Shown: positions 1 to 10,978 of the stretch, piece after piece | Numbering within the stretch: position 1 is the first letter of the stretch | Layout of the letters: every line of letters begins with the position of its first letter | From: Adiantum capillus-veneris | Lineage: Eukaryota; Streptophyta; Polypodiopsida; Polypodiales; Pteridaceae | DNA length: 64,000 nt | NCBI GenBank assembly: GCA_014529385.2 | Contig: CM043964.1 | Location: 104,953,587-105,017,586, forward strand | Direction: 5' to 3' | The notes under the pieces: generated by a model | What the model saw: the letters and a program-made list of their open reading frames with translations, nothing else | What the model was told of the DNA's origin: nothing | Database searches by the model: none | Made by a program: the position numbers and the translations under genes

Positions 1-850
1 ATGTAGCCTTTGAAGGTTATTTATTTAGGAACATGAATATAAGCAATACATTTAAAGGTCCAAAAATGAAGTAGCGATATTGAGATCTCAAAGAAGTTAA
101 TGGTCCACATATACTAGTATGAACAAGATCCAATATGGCATGAGAATGAGTTGTATTTGAGAGATAAAAAGGTTTACGATTGTGTTTTCCAAGAGCACAA
201 AACTCACAAATCCCCATCTAGGGATGAGCTTTAAGATCCATGTCATGAACAAGATCACGACATTGAAGATCAAGGAATTTTGAGAAATCATCATGAATAA
301 AACGGTGATGCCATACTTTGCAATCATGATCACCTAGAGTAGTGAAAATATTTTCTACAGCATCATTGAGAGAGAGTTCAAACAAATCACCATTTTGAGG
401 AGCAGTGGCTATAGTCTATCCATATTTCTCAATTCGACATTTGGTATGATCAAATACAACAAAGAGACCAAGATCAACAAGTCTAGCAACTGAAAGAAGA
501 TTACGTTGAAGATATGGCACATGTAATACTCCTCACAAGATTTGAGTGGAAGAAGATAAAGTGCCAAGATACAAATCTCCAATACCCTTCACTTGATAAG
601 TCCTACAATCAACAAGATAAACATTACGTTCAACTGGTAGCGGATGATAGTTATGGAGCCATTTAGAGTGATATGTTATATTTCCTTAAGCACTAGAATC
701 GACAATAAAAAGTGATCCATCACGTACATGAAGTATTCTTCCTGGAGAAATTAAACATAGGACACAGCTTGTTTCTGGTACAATATTGTTTCAACGTAAT
801 ACAATTTTAGTTTAAGAAGTTGCACCCGTAAATCCTCATTACATGGTACA
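1..850 (-). pseudogene. Decayed Ty1/copia pol fragment (protease to integrase zinc finger)
   Basis: Read on the minus strand, this is the middle of a copia polyprotein, which in an active element makes protease, integrase and reverse transcriptase. Near 715-685 a retropepsin-like stretch FIVDSSA is followed directly by a stop; the usual D-S-G-A has become D-S-S-A. From about 330 to 170 comes the GAG-pre-integrase segment: VWHHRF, then CEFCALGKHNRKPF, then ICGPL where the integrase core begins. Stops interrupt the frame at about 695, 520, 405 and 218. The element runs off the left edge, so reverse transcriptase and the 3' LTR would lie outside. Order and spacing match copia (PR before IN before RT). 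It is clearly dead. I could not define its 5' LTR; the foldback element at 882-2103 replaces the expected gag region. Confidence 0.8.
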
Positions 851-999
851 CCAATTGCTTCAAATTCTGGGTAAATCATTCGGCAAATTTTGGACTCTCA
901 AATGGGCTATATAAGGACTTTGACTTGCTCCCTCTTGGCCAAAATGAGCGCACGATAAAAAAATTTTACAAATGAAATTAGAACTTGTCAAACATTTTG

Positions 1000-1780
1000 C
1001 TGGTATACTTGCAATGCCCACCTCTCTCAGTTTTGCCACCACAATATATGTCGCAAGGTTTGTAAGGCCCCCATATGAGGAGACGCCAATGGTGCACATG
1101 TATTTGGTGGATTCCAACTTTGCACATTGATGAGATCTCTATTGTGGTCATGGATGAGCCATTTTCTGCCAACATTATCCTTTTGTCATCAAAATATCTT
1201 GGCCAGACAACAACCGTGGAAAATGGCCTTCTGGTAATTGGTGGCCGGTTGTCCGTAGTCTTTGGCTGATGGCTGGATTTCCTTGGCCGGTGGACGAGTT
1301 CTAGGAGGACTTGTCTACCCAAAAGCGGCTACACATGGGTGCACGGGAGAGTCCTACTTGGACTTGGTGACACAAAGACGGCCACACACATGGACACATG
1401 GCCGAGCTCTACTTGGCCTTACCTATCTAAGTGGGGCTACATATGGGAGTTTATAGGTTCCCTTACATCTATATAAGGAGGCCTTCTCATGAGTATCTCG
1501 GTAGAATGGTGTGCACACTTGATGCACAGAGCACATCCTTGTAGAAGGATTGTTAGTCCCTTGTATTCCTATTTGCTCTAGTTGTCTAAATTGCCATCTA
1601 AGCTCTACCCTGAGAGCACATGGATGGATGCCACCATCACTTTGTAATAGTATGATAATGTAAAGTTTTTGATTTGCCACTAATTTACTCTGCATCGTAT
1701 GGCTCTTTACTCTCCTTGCTACTAGATCCTTATTGTATTTTGCATTTCTTACACCTTTTGGATTTAGAATGTACTCATTG
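1000..1780 (+). mobile_element. Probable solo LTR inserted in foldback copy 1
   Basis: This block is absent from the equivalent position of the 48.4-kb foldback copy. It looks like an LTR: no coding potential, a TATA-like CTATATAAGG around 1468-1477 with about 270 bp downstream, and a more GC-balanced composition than its surroundings. Possible termini are TGGTATAC near 1002 and a CA near 1752, but I found no matching 5-bp target duplication, so the boundaries and the LTR call remain tentative. Confidence 0.35.
1470..1477 (+). promoter_or_regulatory. TATA-like box in the candidate solo LTR
   Basis: TATATAAGG-type sequence lying about two thirds of the way through the LTR-like block, the usual place for the U3/R boundary promoter. 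The call rests on motif and position only. Confidence 0.35.
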
Positions 1781-2103
1781 AGATCTATCCATTGATATAT
1801 AGCATGCTGTAAAATTTCTGTATTCTAGAGGATTCCATTTTCTGATGTGACGACTGTGTTTTATAAATGGAATCTCTCCCAACATTTCAGCTTTAGTTGG
1901 GAGGCCATAACTTCTACAAATTAGCTCCAAAATTGTTAGAGTTTGGAGATCTAGAACGAGCTTTCTAAAATATTTACAATGATATGTTGGTTGATAGGGT
2001 TTTGACAAAGCGTTTATGTACTTCACCGGTTTTCCACTTTGAACAAGAGAGGCAACATCAAACCTCCTTATAGGGTCTCTTTGAGAGTCCAAATTTTCCC
2101 TAA

Positions 2104-2676
2104 TGAGGGGTCTTATCACCTTTCCAATCTAGAGGCATATTTATTTTACATTAAAAGAGAAAGGTATTTTCTTTCCAAAACATACCTATATGTGTACTAT
2201 TAACTAAGGAAGGATTTAGCGAATAGAATTGAGACTTCTCAAAAAATTTAGCTACCAACAGCTTGCCTCTAGTAGGAAAATCTATAGCCATTCATCACCT
2301 ATTATCCTAGATTTTTACATATGAAAACACATGCATGTAGAGCTTAAGTTTCATATGGAGTACTAAATGGCTGTTGTTAATAGGATTTTGTACACTTTGT
2401 TCTAGGAAGTACATACCCATGAAGGTGTACATGAAAAAGAGCAACCATTTTTCCATGTGACAACATCTTATGAGAATTCATCATAAGTTAAATAGGCAAT
2501 TAGTAATAATGTATCACAATACTCACAAATTATAGAACTGGGCTCGATAAGTTGACATGTCCATTATCTATAGCCCATTCAACAAAGCAATCTAAAAGGT
2601 AAGAAGGATTAGCGTTGCTAGAACAATCCACAAAGAATAACACTTTCTCAGGCTATAGAGGCCAAAATACCTCCCA
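2104..2676. other. Unassigned AT-rich spacer
   Basis: No reading frame, repeat or RNA gene that I can support was seen between the foldback copy and the exon-like blocks. Confidence 0.5.
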
Positions 2677-4070
2677 CTGTTGGTCATTCATCTTATCAAC
2701 ATCATGCAAGTCAAAAGCTTGCATTGCAGTTGTTTCATCGGTATCAACATCAATGCTAGAAACCTTCAAAATGCACAATCAAGAAAGTATGATTATTTAT
2801 GCAACAATTACAATTTAACAAATAACACTACTCAAATGATTAAGAAATAAAACCTAAATTTAATACTTAAGGTAATTCTTAATAAACTAAAGTACCGTCA
2901 TTGTAATCCATATTTCATGTTTGGAAGCTCTTCTTTTTGCTTGATCCCTTCTTGGTTTTTCTTTATTTGTTCTCCGAGAATGTACATAACAAACTCAAAG
3001 AAAATCACTACCATGCAAAAACCAATATTTCTCAAAGCTTTGAGTTTCATATAATGTTGACCTTTTCCTTAGAGAAGTCATTGTACTTCCATGGCTTCTA
3101 CATCACTTGAATTGACCTTGACCTGAAAGCTCCCAGCTAAGAAATATATAATCATGAAGGGAAGTAATGAATACCTAAACATTTCAATAGGTTTTTATGA
3201 AAAGAAAAAGTTAAACTGCTCACTTGACCCTTGTCTTGCATCTTGCATGCATCAACATTCTCATTATCTTGGATTTCTTTCAATTCCTCAATCTGAGATA
3301 GGATATTCATTTTAATTTTGTTGGTATACTCTTTTGATATTTCCCATGTCAAAAAGGATCAATCAAAAATAGAATATAAATTCCTAGATAGACTTTTTAA
3401 AAAAGTGATATTTGATTACCATTTGATTCACAAGATGTACTTTACTTAAAGATCGCCTTTGATCCACTGCACTTGGAGTCTAAACTTGTTACATGTGAAA
3501 AAACTCAAGAACACATACAATTCTAAAAAAATTATACACTAGCGTTAAAAATAATAATACTATGTATTCTCACATAATGATATATTTCTTACAATGTCGT
3601 TCTCATTCTCTAGGTGAACATTAATTGCACATAAGTTTCTATTTTTTGTCGACTTGAATAAAGTCAAATTTTTTGTGTTTTATTTCAATCACAAAAATTA
3701 TTTCTTTCACGTAGTGATAATGCATAAGGACTTGTGGCACAACAAGAAAGAAATCAAACTGTACCTTTCGACGCTAGTTTAATGTGCTTGTACCTCAATC
3801 TCTTGCATTTCATCAGCTTTGCCTTTTGGACTCACAATGAAGCACACATTTCTAAATCTCCATCGATTGTGATTGATGGGATATTTCAATAAAATACACC
3901 AAATAAATATAGATTAAACACATATAAATATTTCCATGTATAAAATTATATGTATATATTGAAACTACTTTGTAAGGCCGTATCATACGTGTCAAATCTA
4001 ATTATATTCCTTGCCCTTTTTAAAGCACACAGCCAGGTTTTCTTCACATTTTTCAATGTTACAACGTCAA
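2677..4070 (-). pseudogene. Exon-like blocks of an unrecognised, probably decayed gene
   Basis: On the minus strand several short open blocks alternate with AT-rich, intron-like DNA. They lie at about 4070-3961 (contains VKKTWLCALKRARNIIRFD), 3880-3782 (NRWRFRNVCFIVSPKGKADE, then stop), 3640-3600 (LCAINVHLENENDI before a GTAAG donor-like site), 3490-3420 (TPSAVDQRRSLSKVHLVNQM before GTAATC), 3352-3220 (TWEISKEYTNKIKMNILSQI and a charged helix, ending at CAA|GTGAGC), and 2765-2677 (acidic, ending GAG|GTATTT). A TTCTTAG acceptor-like site is near 3135, but the block after it has an in-frame stop. Composition and splice-like edges suggest an intron-containing gene or DNA-transposon gene, perhaps a plant CACTA/En-Spm type; I do not recognise the protein. 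The joins are not established. Confidence 0.3.
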
Positions 4071-4223
4071 CAATGATTCATGAACTTTGAGAATAATGTA
4101 AAATAATACCAAAAAAGTGAAACTAACTCACAAAAGTCTTACCTTCTGCAATGTGTCATAATTGTGAAATAATTGTTTTTATGTCCTATGACATCGTCTT
4201 TGTCAAAGTCACATTTTATCCTT

Positions 4224-4228
4224 TGATG
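4224..4228 (+). repeat. Target site duplication TGATG, left copy
   Basis: Identical to 8713-8717, immediately outside the two ends of the family A solo LTR. Confidence 0.85.
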
Positions 4229-4703
4229 TGTAAGGTTTCCAGTTTCTGAAACCTTAAAGGTTGTATAAAGCTTAATCAAACGGATATGATTATTGAAAAA
4301 TCAATGTAGAATTGTCCGACCATGGAAAATATTGGTATTTTTGGAATCTTAAGCACAACAAACCCCGGGCTAGAAAGAATTGAATTCCGATAAAAACTGG
4401 CATAGTTATGACCCCTGGAAGTTTACATTGTGAATTGAGTAAAATAGATAAAATTGAAGAGTTGTAGTAATCATTTAAGCATAGACTTTATTAAAGGCCT
4501 CCTAGATATTTACCAATTAAGCAAAAATAGGTCAAAATATAGCAGAATTGATATTTTAAAAGCTGGCAGGTAACGGGAGGGTCATCACTGACCTACCAGG
4601 GGCTCACTTAGCAGTAGGGGGCGTTTTTTGACCTGTAGGATACTGCTTGAACTGTAAGCAACTGCCTTTTCCAGCCGGTGCGAGCTTATGAGTGCCAGAA
4701 AAC

Positions 4704-4711
4704 TATAAATA
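4704..4711 (+). promoter_or_regulatory. LTR TATA box (solo LTR)
   Basis: CTATAAATAGG is preserved at the equivalent place in the 3' LTR (61316-61323), followed in both copies by a conserved CTCGGAG segment and CTCTCTC. It probably marks the start of R. If so, the leader before the LTR ORF is about 2.5 kb. Confidence 0.65.
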
Positions 4712-5149
4712 GGACCCCTAGCTTCACATTTTACATAGACTCGGAGCCTTGACACACTCTCTCTCATCTAGAGAGATTGCTACGCAGAAATCATTAGAGA
4801 TTAATCTCTAATTGATTAACCTAAACGGTAATTAGCCTAATCATTCTTAATTAGCAAGGTTAGATTAAGTTATTTTTGTTAATAAATCAAAGATTAGGCC
4901 TATGTATACTCATAAAACCTCTCTTAATTAATTAATCTCTATTGATTATTGTAATTAAGCTTAGTAATATTAAGCTAATTAATTATCCTATCATATTAGG
5001 GCTGAAATTAGCCAAATTAACCATGAATTAATAGTAAATATATTCATTAAGCTTAGATTAAGTTGAGTTAATTATTAGAGTTTCATTAGATAGTCATTAA
5101 GTTAGGAAAATTATCCTATAATTTTCTGAGTAATTTTCCTAATTAATTA

Positions 5150-6800
5150 GACAAAATTACTCTATTTTTTGAGAAAGTTAAATAGGGAAAATTAGTAAAA
5201 TGATTTCAAATGCTATGAGATATTTATCAATGGGTAATTAGGGGTTAAATAACCTGTTATAATTAGGAGAAGCTCAGATAATTAATCTAGCTAATTACTT
5301 TAGTAAAAATACTCTGTTTTTGGAGCAAGTTAAATAGGAAAAATAAGTCAATTGATTTCAAATGCTGTGATATATTTATCAGTGGTTAATTAAGTGTTGA
5401 GAAACCCATGATAATTAGGAGAAGCTCAGATAATTAATCTAGCTAATTAATTTAGAAAAAATACTCTATTTTTGAGAAAATTAAACAGGAGAAATTAGTA
5501 AAATGATTTCAAATGCTCTGAGATATTTATCAGTGGTTAACTAGGTGTGGAGAAACTCGTGATAATTAGGAGAATCTCAGATAATTAATATAGCTAATTA
5601 CTTTAGCAAAAATACTCTATTTTTTAAGCAAGCTAAACAGAAGAAATTAGTAAACTGATTTAAAATGCTATAATATATTTATCAATGGTTAATTAGGTGA
5701 TAAGAAACCCGTGATAATTAGGAAAAGCTCAGATAATTAATCTAGCTAATTACTTTAGTAGAAAAACTATGTTTTTGGAGCACATTAAATAGGGAAAATT
5801 AGTAAAAATGATTTTAAATGCTGTGAGATATTTATCAGTGGGTTAATTAAGTGTTAAACAACCCGTGATAATTATGAGAGGCTGAGATAATTAGTTTAAC
5901 TAATTATCTTAGTAGAATTATGTTGTTTTTAGGGATAAATTAAAGAAGGAAATTAGTAAATCATGTGCTATAATTACATGCTATTTATTAGAGCTATATT
6001 ATAGGTTAAAGAGGCCGTGATAATTATTCAAAGGGTAGAAAAGTAGTATAGATATTTATCTAAGTCAAATTATACTATTTCTAGCTAAAAACTAAAGAGG
6101 GAAATTAGTGAATCATGCTATATGATTACATGCTATTTATCAGAGCTATATTACATGATGAAAAGGCCATGATAATTATGCCAAGGTTAGAAAAGTAGTA
6201 TAGATATTTATCTAAGTCAAATTATACTATTTCTAGCTAAAAACTAAAGAGAGAAATTAGTAAATCATACTACATTAGAGTTGTATTACATTATGAAAAG
6301 GCCGTGATAATTATGCCAAGGTTAGAAAAGCAGTATAGATATTTATCTAAGTCAAATTATACTATTTCTAGCTAAAAACTAAAGAGGGAAATTAGTAAAT
6401 CATGCAATATGATTACATGCTATTTATCATAGCTAGATTATATGATGAAAAGGCCATGATAATTATGTCAAAGTTAGAAACTTAGTATAGATATTTATCT
6501 AAGTCAAAATATACTAATTTTGGTTGTAATTTCAAGGAAGAAATTAGTAAATCATGCTATATGATTACATTCTATTTATCAGAGTTAGCTTACATAATAA
6601 AAAGGCCATGTTTAATATGTCAATGTTAGAAGAGTAGAATAAATATTTATTTAAGTCAAATTATCCTTATTTTAGCTGAAAATTGAAGATAGAAATTATA
6701 TAATTAAGTTGGAAAATAATAAGATAATTATGAGAGGTAAAAAATATCCTTATCTACTTGTGATAATTATACCATAATTAATTAGTGGGGTTAGTAAATT
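5150..6800 (+). repeat. ~150-bp tandem repeats inside the family A LTR
   Basis: The segment GATAATTAATCTAGCTAATTA recurs at 5277, 5429, 5580 and 5732 (spacing 152, 151, 152). A related segment, GATATTTATCTAAGTCAAA, continues to recur at similar spacing to about 6650. Each unit holds a GATTTCAAATGCT-type segment and a TTTATCAG segment. About eleven units are present, more diverged toward the right. The other two family A LTRs carry homologous arrays. Confidence 0.8.
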
Positions 6801-7237
6801 ATAATTGACCAAAAGTCCTATTTTTAGCAAATGATTAATTAAAATAAATAGACTTTCTGGTTAAAAGTTTTTAGAAAAATTATAGTAAGTGTAAACCTAT
6901 GATATCAAGTTAAGGAAATGAAATCTTTAAGAGAAATTAAATACAATAAATATTAAGCCCAAAATAAGTAGATTATTAGCTTAAAAGTTGATGGGAAAAT
7001 AAGGAAAAAGATATAGAAAATTATAAGAAAGTTAGGAGAGCTTAGAAAACCCTTAGGGAAGCGGTGGAAAAAGTTATCATGTCTATATAAACAAATAAGA
7101 AATTACTAGGTAAAGAATTTATCAATTAAGACTATAAATTTAACCTTGGATGGGTTACGGTTGAATACAAAGGTTAAGTCTAAATTTTGAATTATTTACC
7201 TAATGATCAGACGACCTTTTTACAAGGATAAGAAGTT

Positions 7238-7399
7238 ATGGTACCAAAAAGAACCCAAGCAAATCCTACATCTGATGATGAGGACGTAGCTCCAAAACGA
7301 ACTAGAGCGTCGCACGACGACGAAGCCGTGCCTAGTAGTAGGCCGACGGAGGAGAGTCTTCAGGCGCCATCACAGCAACAGATGGCCAATCAATCACAG
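7238..7399 (+). CDS. Putative Gag N-terminal exon encoded within the LTR (solo copy)
   Basis: A 54-codon ATG-initiated block (starting MVPKRTQANP) rich in Lys/Arg and Asp, with two KRT(Q/R) motifs that resemble a nuclear or nucleic-acid-binding tail. It ends ATCACAG|GTGGGT, a good plant splice donor, with the codon phase intact; read on unspliced, it stops at 7423. A homologue lies at 55514 in the 5' LTR, showing that the block is conserved in an otherwise non-coding, very AT-rich LTR. In the gag-bearing copy an acceptor at 59013-59014 opens gag in the same phase, so I infer this is the first gag exon of the active ancestor. In this solo LTR there is no downstream gag, so it is not functional here. 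Alternative: an independent small LTR peptide. Confidence 0.5.
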
Positions 7400-7499
7400 G
7401 TGGGTTTCCCATTATTCAATTAAGTATTTAATTAGTTTAAGTTCTTTTATAAGCTAACATTGCATACGTAAGAAGGATAAACTGGCTGAAAACGAAAGG

Positions 7500-7706
7500 T
7501 AACTGTCAAGCCAAGGGCCAAACCAAGGGACTACCATCCTGGTCCATCCGCCCAACCTCCCTTTAATAGGCTCCTAGCCCCTTTCGGACCCCTTCCCATT
7601 GGCAGCCGGCCCTTGGGTCCAAAAGGGGCTAGGAGCCTATTAAAGGGAGGTTGGGCGGATGGACCAGGATGGCAGTCCCTTGGTTTGGCCCTTGGCCTGA
7701 CAGTAA
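7500..7706. mobile_element. GC-rich hairpin MITE inserted in the solo LTR
   Basis: A near-perfect inverted repeat. The left arm reads ACTGTCAAGCCAAGGGCC..., and the right arm ends GGCCCTTGGCCTGACAGT. The arms are about 90 bp with a loop near 7590-7615. The homologous position in the 55.8-kb LTR lacks it, which establishes it as an insertion. It is strongly GC-rich against an AT-rich host. No coding sequence. The target duplication is unclear; the flanks share TA/GTA at the junction. Confidence 0.65.
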
Positions 7707-8712
7707 CTTCCAACATGCATTTGTTTATAATGTAGGAAATAATTTTTTGGGTTAAAACTGGCTGGATTAGGAAAGATATGTTTGATCATCCTTAAGACAG
7801 CTTGTCTCAAGACACCTTCGACTCCTTAGTCTGGATTGATGATAATGATTGGCTTTCTAGCCACGGATAAGTCGGTTACCCCCATGAACGATGAGTTTCT
7901 ACTCCGTGTCATGTCTTGATGTGTCTACATAAGTTAGGATACCGTTTTTTATCCTAGGGGAGCCGCCTGGTTGTATGGGCAATTGGTTTGGTGTATGGGC
8001 ACCCGGAACCTTGGGTGGGGGTTTATCCACTCCGGATTTGAATAAGGAATGGGTGCCGTTTTTCACGCTTAGGTGGTCTTGAGACACGAAGAGTACTGGT
8101 CATGGTTATTATGGACGATGTTTTGATTGACAGTACCCTGTCTTAAGTTTAAAGATGTCTGTTTTCTAAAAGAATGCTTTCAATGCTGTTTTCAAGGAAT
8201 TACTGTGATGGAACGTTAAAAGAAACCATTATTTTAAATGTCGAAACAATGTAATAGTAATATAATTAAATCATGTGTGAGTGCGGGATGGTAAGTGGGG
8301 ATTGACTAAGGTTGTCAATCAAGGACGGGTGGACCTGATTAGTCAGGTAACTATCCATCCCTGCACACTAAAACATTTAGAAAACTTCTTCACTTGGAAG
8401 AGGATTCCACCAGCGGTTGAGCGGTTGTGCCCTCACATCTGTTAGGGGGGAAAAAGCATTGGTTGAGGATACCTTAGCCCAATTGTGGCAGTTATAGGGC
8501 CGAAATAGTTTTTTGGACTTTAATACATTGTCTCGTTTCCACTGCGAGACAGGACTAGGTCTTCTTCTAAGGCTATAGACCCAAGCCATTGTCAATGGTA
8601 AAGGTTTATTCCTTGGATTTTTCTTGTTTAGAGACTCTGATTTTAATCAGACCTAGAGACCTGTCAAGGAACCCATCCCTATCTTGGTGTAGTCAGGGTT
8701 GGGAACATTACA

Positions 8713-8717
8713 TGATG
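8713..8717 (+). repeat. Target site duplication TGATG, right copy
   Basis: Matches 4224-4228 exactly and directly abuts the CA end of the solo LTR. Confidence 0.85.
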
Positions 8718-8889
8718 TTACATAAAGATGGCACTTAGTCAACTTATGAAGAAATGATTATTTTTTATGATGAAAGAGTAGACATTCTTATGCATACCAA
8801 ATTATCATACCTAAGCAGACAAATTTTTAAAGGAGCATAAGATGTATTCTATGTCTAAGAAAATTATTTTTAGTGTATAGATAACCTGA

Positions 8890-9760
8890 ACAATATTTTT
8901 GCTAGATCAATGAGCTACATTCAATAGGTGACCCAAACAACGTAAAATGGATACATTAAAAATTCAAGTCAAATTCATGACTTTAGTAGCTAGAAGGGCA
9001 TACTTCTCAAATTGACATTGATAGGATTACTAGACTCTTGTCTTATCACCTTGTATTTCTCAAAGCTAGCCACTTTCATTGTCCTATTATAGTAATATAG
9101 GTAGGATATGCCAAATAAGAAAGTAGATTATTGATTCCAATATCAAGACACAATGAAAGGGTAGACAATATTGCATCATCAGCTTTTACATCCACACAAG
9201 ATAACAAATCCCATAGAAAAATTATGCTTGTAATAGAAGAGGTAATAAATCACTAGTGAAGCGACATTGGTAGTTTTAAAAACCAAAAGATTGATCTTAC
9301 TAATCCTAAAGAACACATTTTGCACCAAACTATCTAGGATTCATGTGGAATAGTTTTGGTAGATAAACAAGGTGTGTTGAATAGGTGATGGAAACAATGT
9401 ACCTTGGACACATTAGCAATGAAAATTGAAGTACATAAGTTTAATAGCTGGAGGGATGTACCTTCTCATACTATCATTGATTAGAATTACTCTCTTCTTG
9501 TCTCATAACCTCTTACTTCTCATTGCTGATTGACAATAATATGGACAAACGTAGAAAGTAAAGGATTAATTCAATTATCAAGACAATATGAAAGGTTTGA
9601 CAACATTGCATCACATTTGATACATCCACATCAATAATGAATAGCATAGAAAACTATTTTTGGTAACACAAGGTCCATTGTATGGCCAGAAGAGGTACCG
9701 CCACTATGTCTAAAGCCGAAAGATTAGTTTCACAAATTCGAAAAGCCACATTACATAACA
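8890..9760 (+). repeat. Diverged ~450-bp direct duplication
   Basis: Block 8890-9330 and block 9350-9760 share the same order of segments: AATAGGTGA.CCAAACAA / AATAGGTGATGGAAACAA, then TGACTTTAGTAGCTAGAAGGG / TAAGTTTAATAGCTGGAGGG, then CTCTTGTCTTATCACC / CTTCTTGTCTCATAACC, then TTGCATCATCAGCTTTTACA / TTGCATCACATTTGATACA. They are much diverged and non-coding. Origin unknown. Confidence 0.6.
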
Positions 9761-10416
9761 AATCCTGACATTTATGTAAAGTGCATGGGCGTCAACTTAG
9801 TTAGAGGACAAAAGGATTGTCTCAAAACTCTACCATTAATGGGATTTTTAGAATAAAAATCTAATGCAATTTCTAAACTCTATTTCTCAAAAATTCAAAT
9901 CTATTTTGGGCAACAAATCGTTCTGGCTTCAAATGGCATTGCCATATTTAGAGGTTCTTGGTGAAGAAATTTTTATATTCTTGGATCAACTTCGTGTTGT
10001 CTATTGCTTTTTGTGCTGGCCCATTAAGTTGTTGAAGCTATGAATATAGATGCTACCCAATTTAGCGCATCTCTAATTACTTTTTGATAGGGTGATGCCA
10101 GTATTAGATTAGTAGCAACTCTATCTAGCTTGGATATGTATAGCTTGCATTCAAAAACACAGCCGATTGCAAAATTTTTGTGGCATGAATAGAAGAACAT
10201 TGTTGCCATCAAAAGCTAGGCTGGCAAGTCTTTAGATCCTAGTGTAAACCATACATGAGTTATGTGCACCTTTATCTTGCGTCTCCAATTCCCCCTCTAT
10301 ATATGATACCTGGTTTATAGCTAGATTATTAAGCTTCCAAATAAGAGTCATGTAATATAGCGGTAGACGTAAATATCCAAGTGCTATTCAATTACAAGTG
10401 CATGGGAAAGAAGATG

Positions 10417-10417
<1 letters not shown>
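9761..10417. other. Unassigned spacer before the microsatellites
   Basis: No supported gene. A 62-codon minus-strand frame at 10024-10212 has no recognisable domain and is most likely chance. Confidence 0.5.

Positions 10418-10491
<74 letters not shown>
10418..10491. repeat. (TG)n-(GA)n compound microsatellite
   Basis: About 22 TG units pass directly into about 15 GA units, followed by CCAACATATA, which also follows the next GA tract. Confidence 0.95.
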
Positions 10492-10493
<2 letters not shown>

Positions 10494-10634
10494 AACATAT
10501 ATATGAAAGGTGAATTTATTTTTATTGATCAAGGACAAGTCCTTATTTCTAGCAACATTGCACAACCACTCCTTTGGTAGCAAGAACCCGAACTACATTG
10601 TGTTCCGATTCAAAAATTATTTAAGTATTGCAAT

Positions 10635-10639
<5 letters not shown>

Positions 10640-10719
<80 letters not shown>
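10640..10719. repeat. (GA)40 microsatellite
   Basis: An uninterrupted 80-bp GA tract followed by ACCAACATATA and a TTTTTATTGAT segment like the one downstream of the first tract, suggesting local duplication of a GA-containing unit. Confidence 0.95.
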
Positions 10720-10721
<2 letters not shown>

Positions 10722-10759
10722 CAACATATACAAATATAAGAAATCTCCCTTACTTTTTA

Positions 10760-10960
10760 TTGATTTCCTTCTTGCTAGCTACATTTGATAGCAGTACCTA
10801 TGAAACTCAAACCTTCCATTGGATATTTCTTAAAACTAGGCTTATCAAAGACTATCTGGCTATGCATGAGAAGAAGCAGGAGATGATGCATGAACTTTTT
10901 CTACTATTGTGAACTAGGAGAATGTACAATATGTGAGATAATTTAGAATATATTTATTCC
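10760..10960 (+). repeat. Dispersed segment shared with 52137-52330
   Basis: Shares the order CTAGCTACATTTGATAGCAG..., ATTGGA...TTC.TAAAA.TAGGCT.AT..AAGA.TATCTG.CTATGC and ATTGTGAA with the block at 52137-52330. In both places a GA tract lies within a few hundred bases. It may be the LINE 5' leader. Confidence 0.5.
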
Positions 10961-10978
10961 CAAAACTAAGAGAGAGAG

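Larger units (their letters stand above)
882..2103. mobile_element. Foldback-type element (family F), copy 1, interrupted by an LTR-like insert
   Basis: The ends are inverted repeats. The left end reads GGCAAATTTTGGACTCTCAA, and the right end, reverse complemented, reads GGGAAAATTTGGACTCTCAA. Similarity continues inward through a block with ggactttgac / ggaggtttgat. The same termini and the same central TGATGTGAC motif (here about 1850) occur in the compact foldback at 48420-48868, so the two are one family. In that copy the arm is continuous. Here about 780 bp (roughly 1000-1780) separates the terminal part of the left arm from its inner part, GATCTATCCATTGATATATAGC. No transposase is visible, so it is presumably non-autonomous. 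No convincing target duplication was found. Confidence 0.55.
4229..8712 (+). mobile_element. Family A solo LTR, 4.48 kb, Ty3/gypsy type
   Basis: It begins TGTAAGGTTTCCAG and ends GGGAACATTACA, and is flanked on both sides by TGATG, the hallmarks of LTR integration. The same sequence forms the LTRs of the element at 52986-64000, where the 3' end is followed by a primer-like site and gag, so this copy is a solo LTR left by LTR-LTR recombination. In order it contains a TATA box at 4704, a run of about eleven ~150-bp repeats (5150-6800), a short conserved ORF at 7238, a ~205-bp GC-rich hairpin inserted at 7500-7706, and a conserved ~1-kb 3' part with segments such as GACAGCTTGTCTCAAG (7796) and GAGACTCTGA (8631). 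At about 4.3 kb without the hairpin it is unusually long for a plant LTR. Confidence 0.9.

Noticed and set aside
5150-6800. The AT-rich repeats as a centromeric satellite
   Set aside because: They lie within LTR boundaries fixed by a target duplication and recur at the same place in the other LTRs.
10392-10583. ORFs across the TG/GA and TC/AC microsatellites (also 42736-43098)
   Set aside because: Dinucleotide repeats are open in several frames by nature; the peptides are low complexity.
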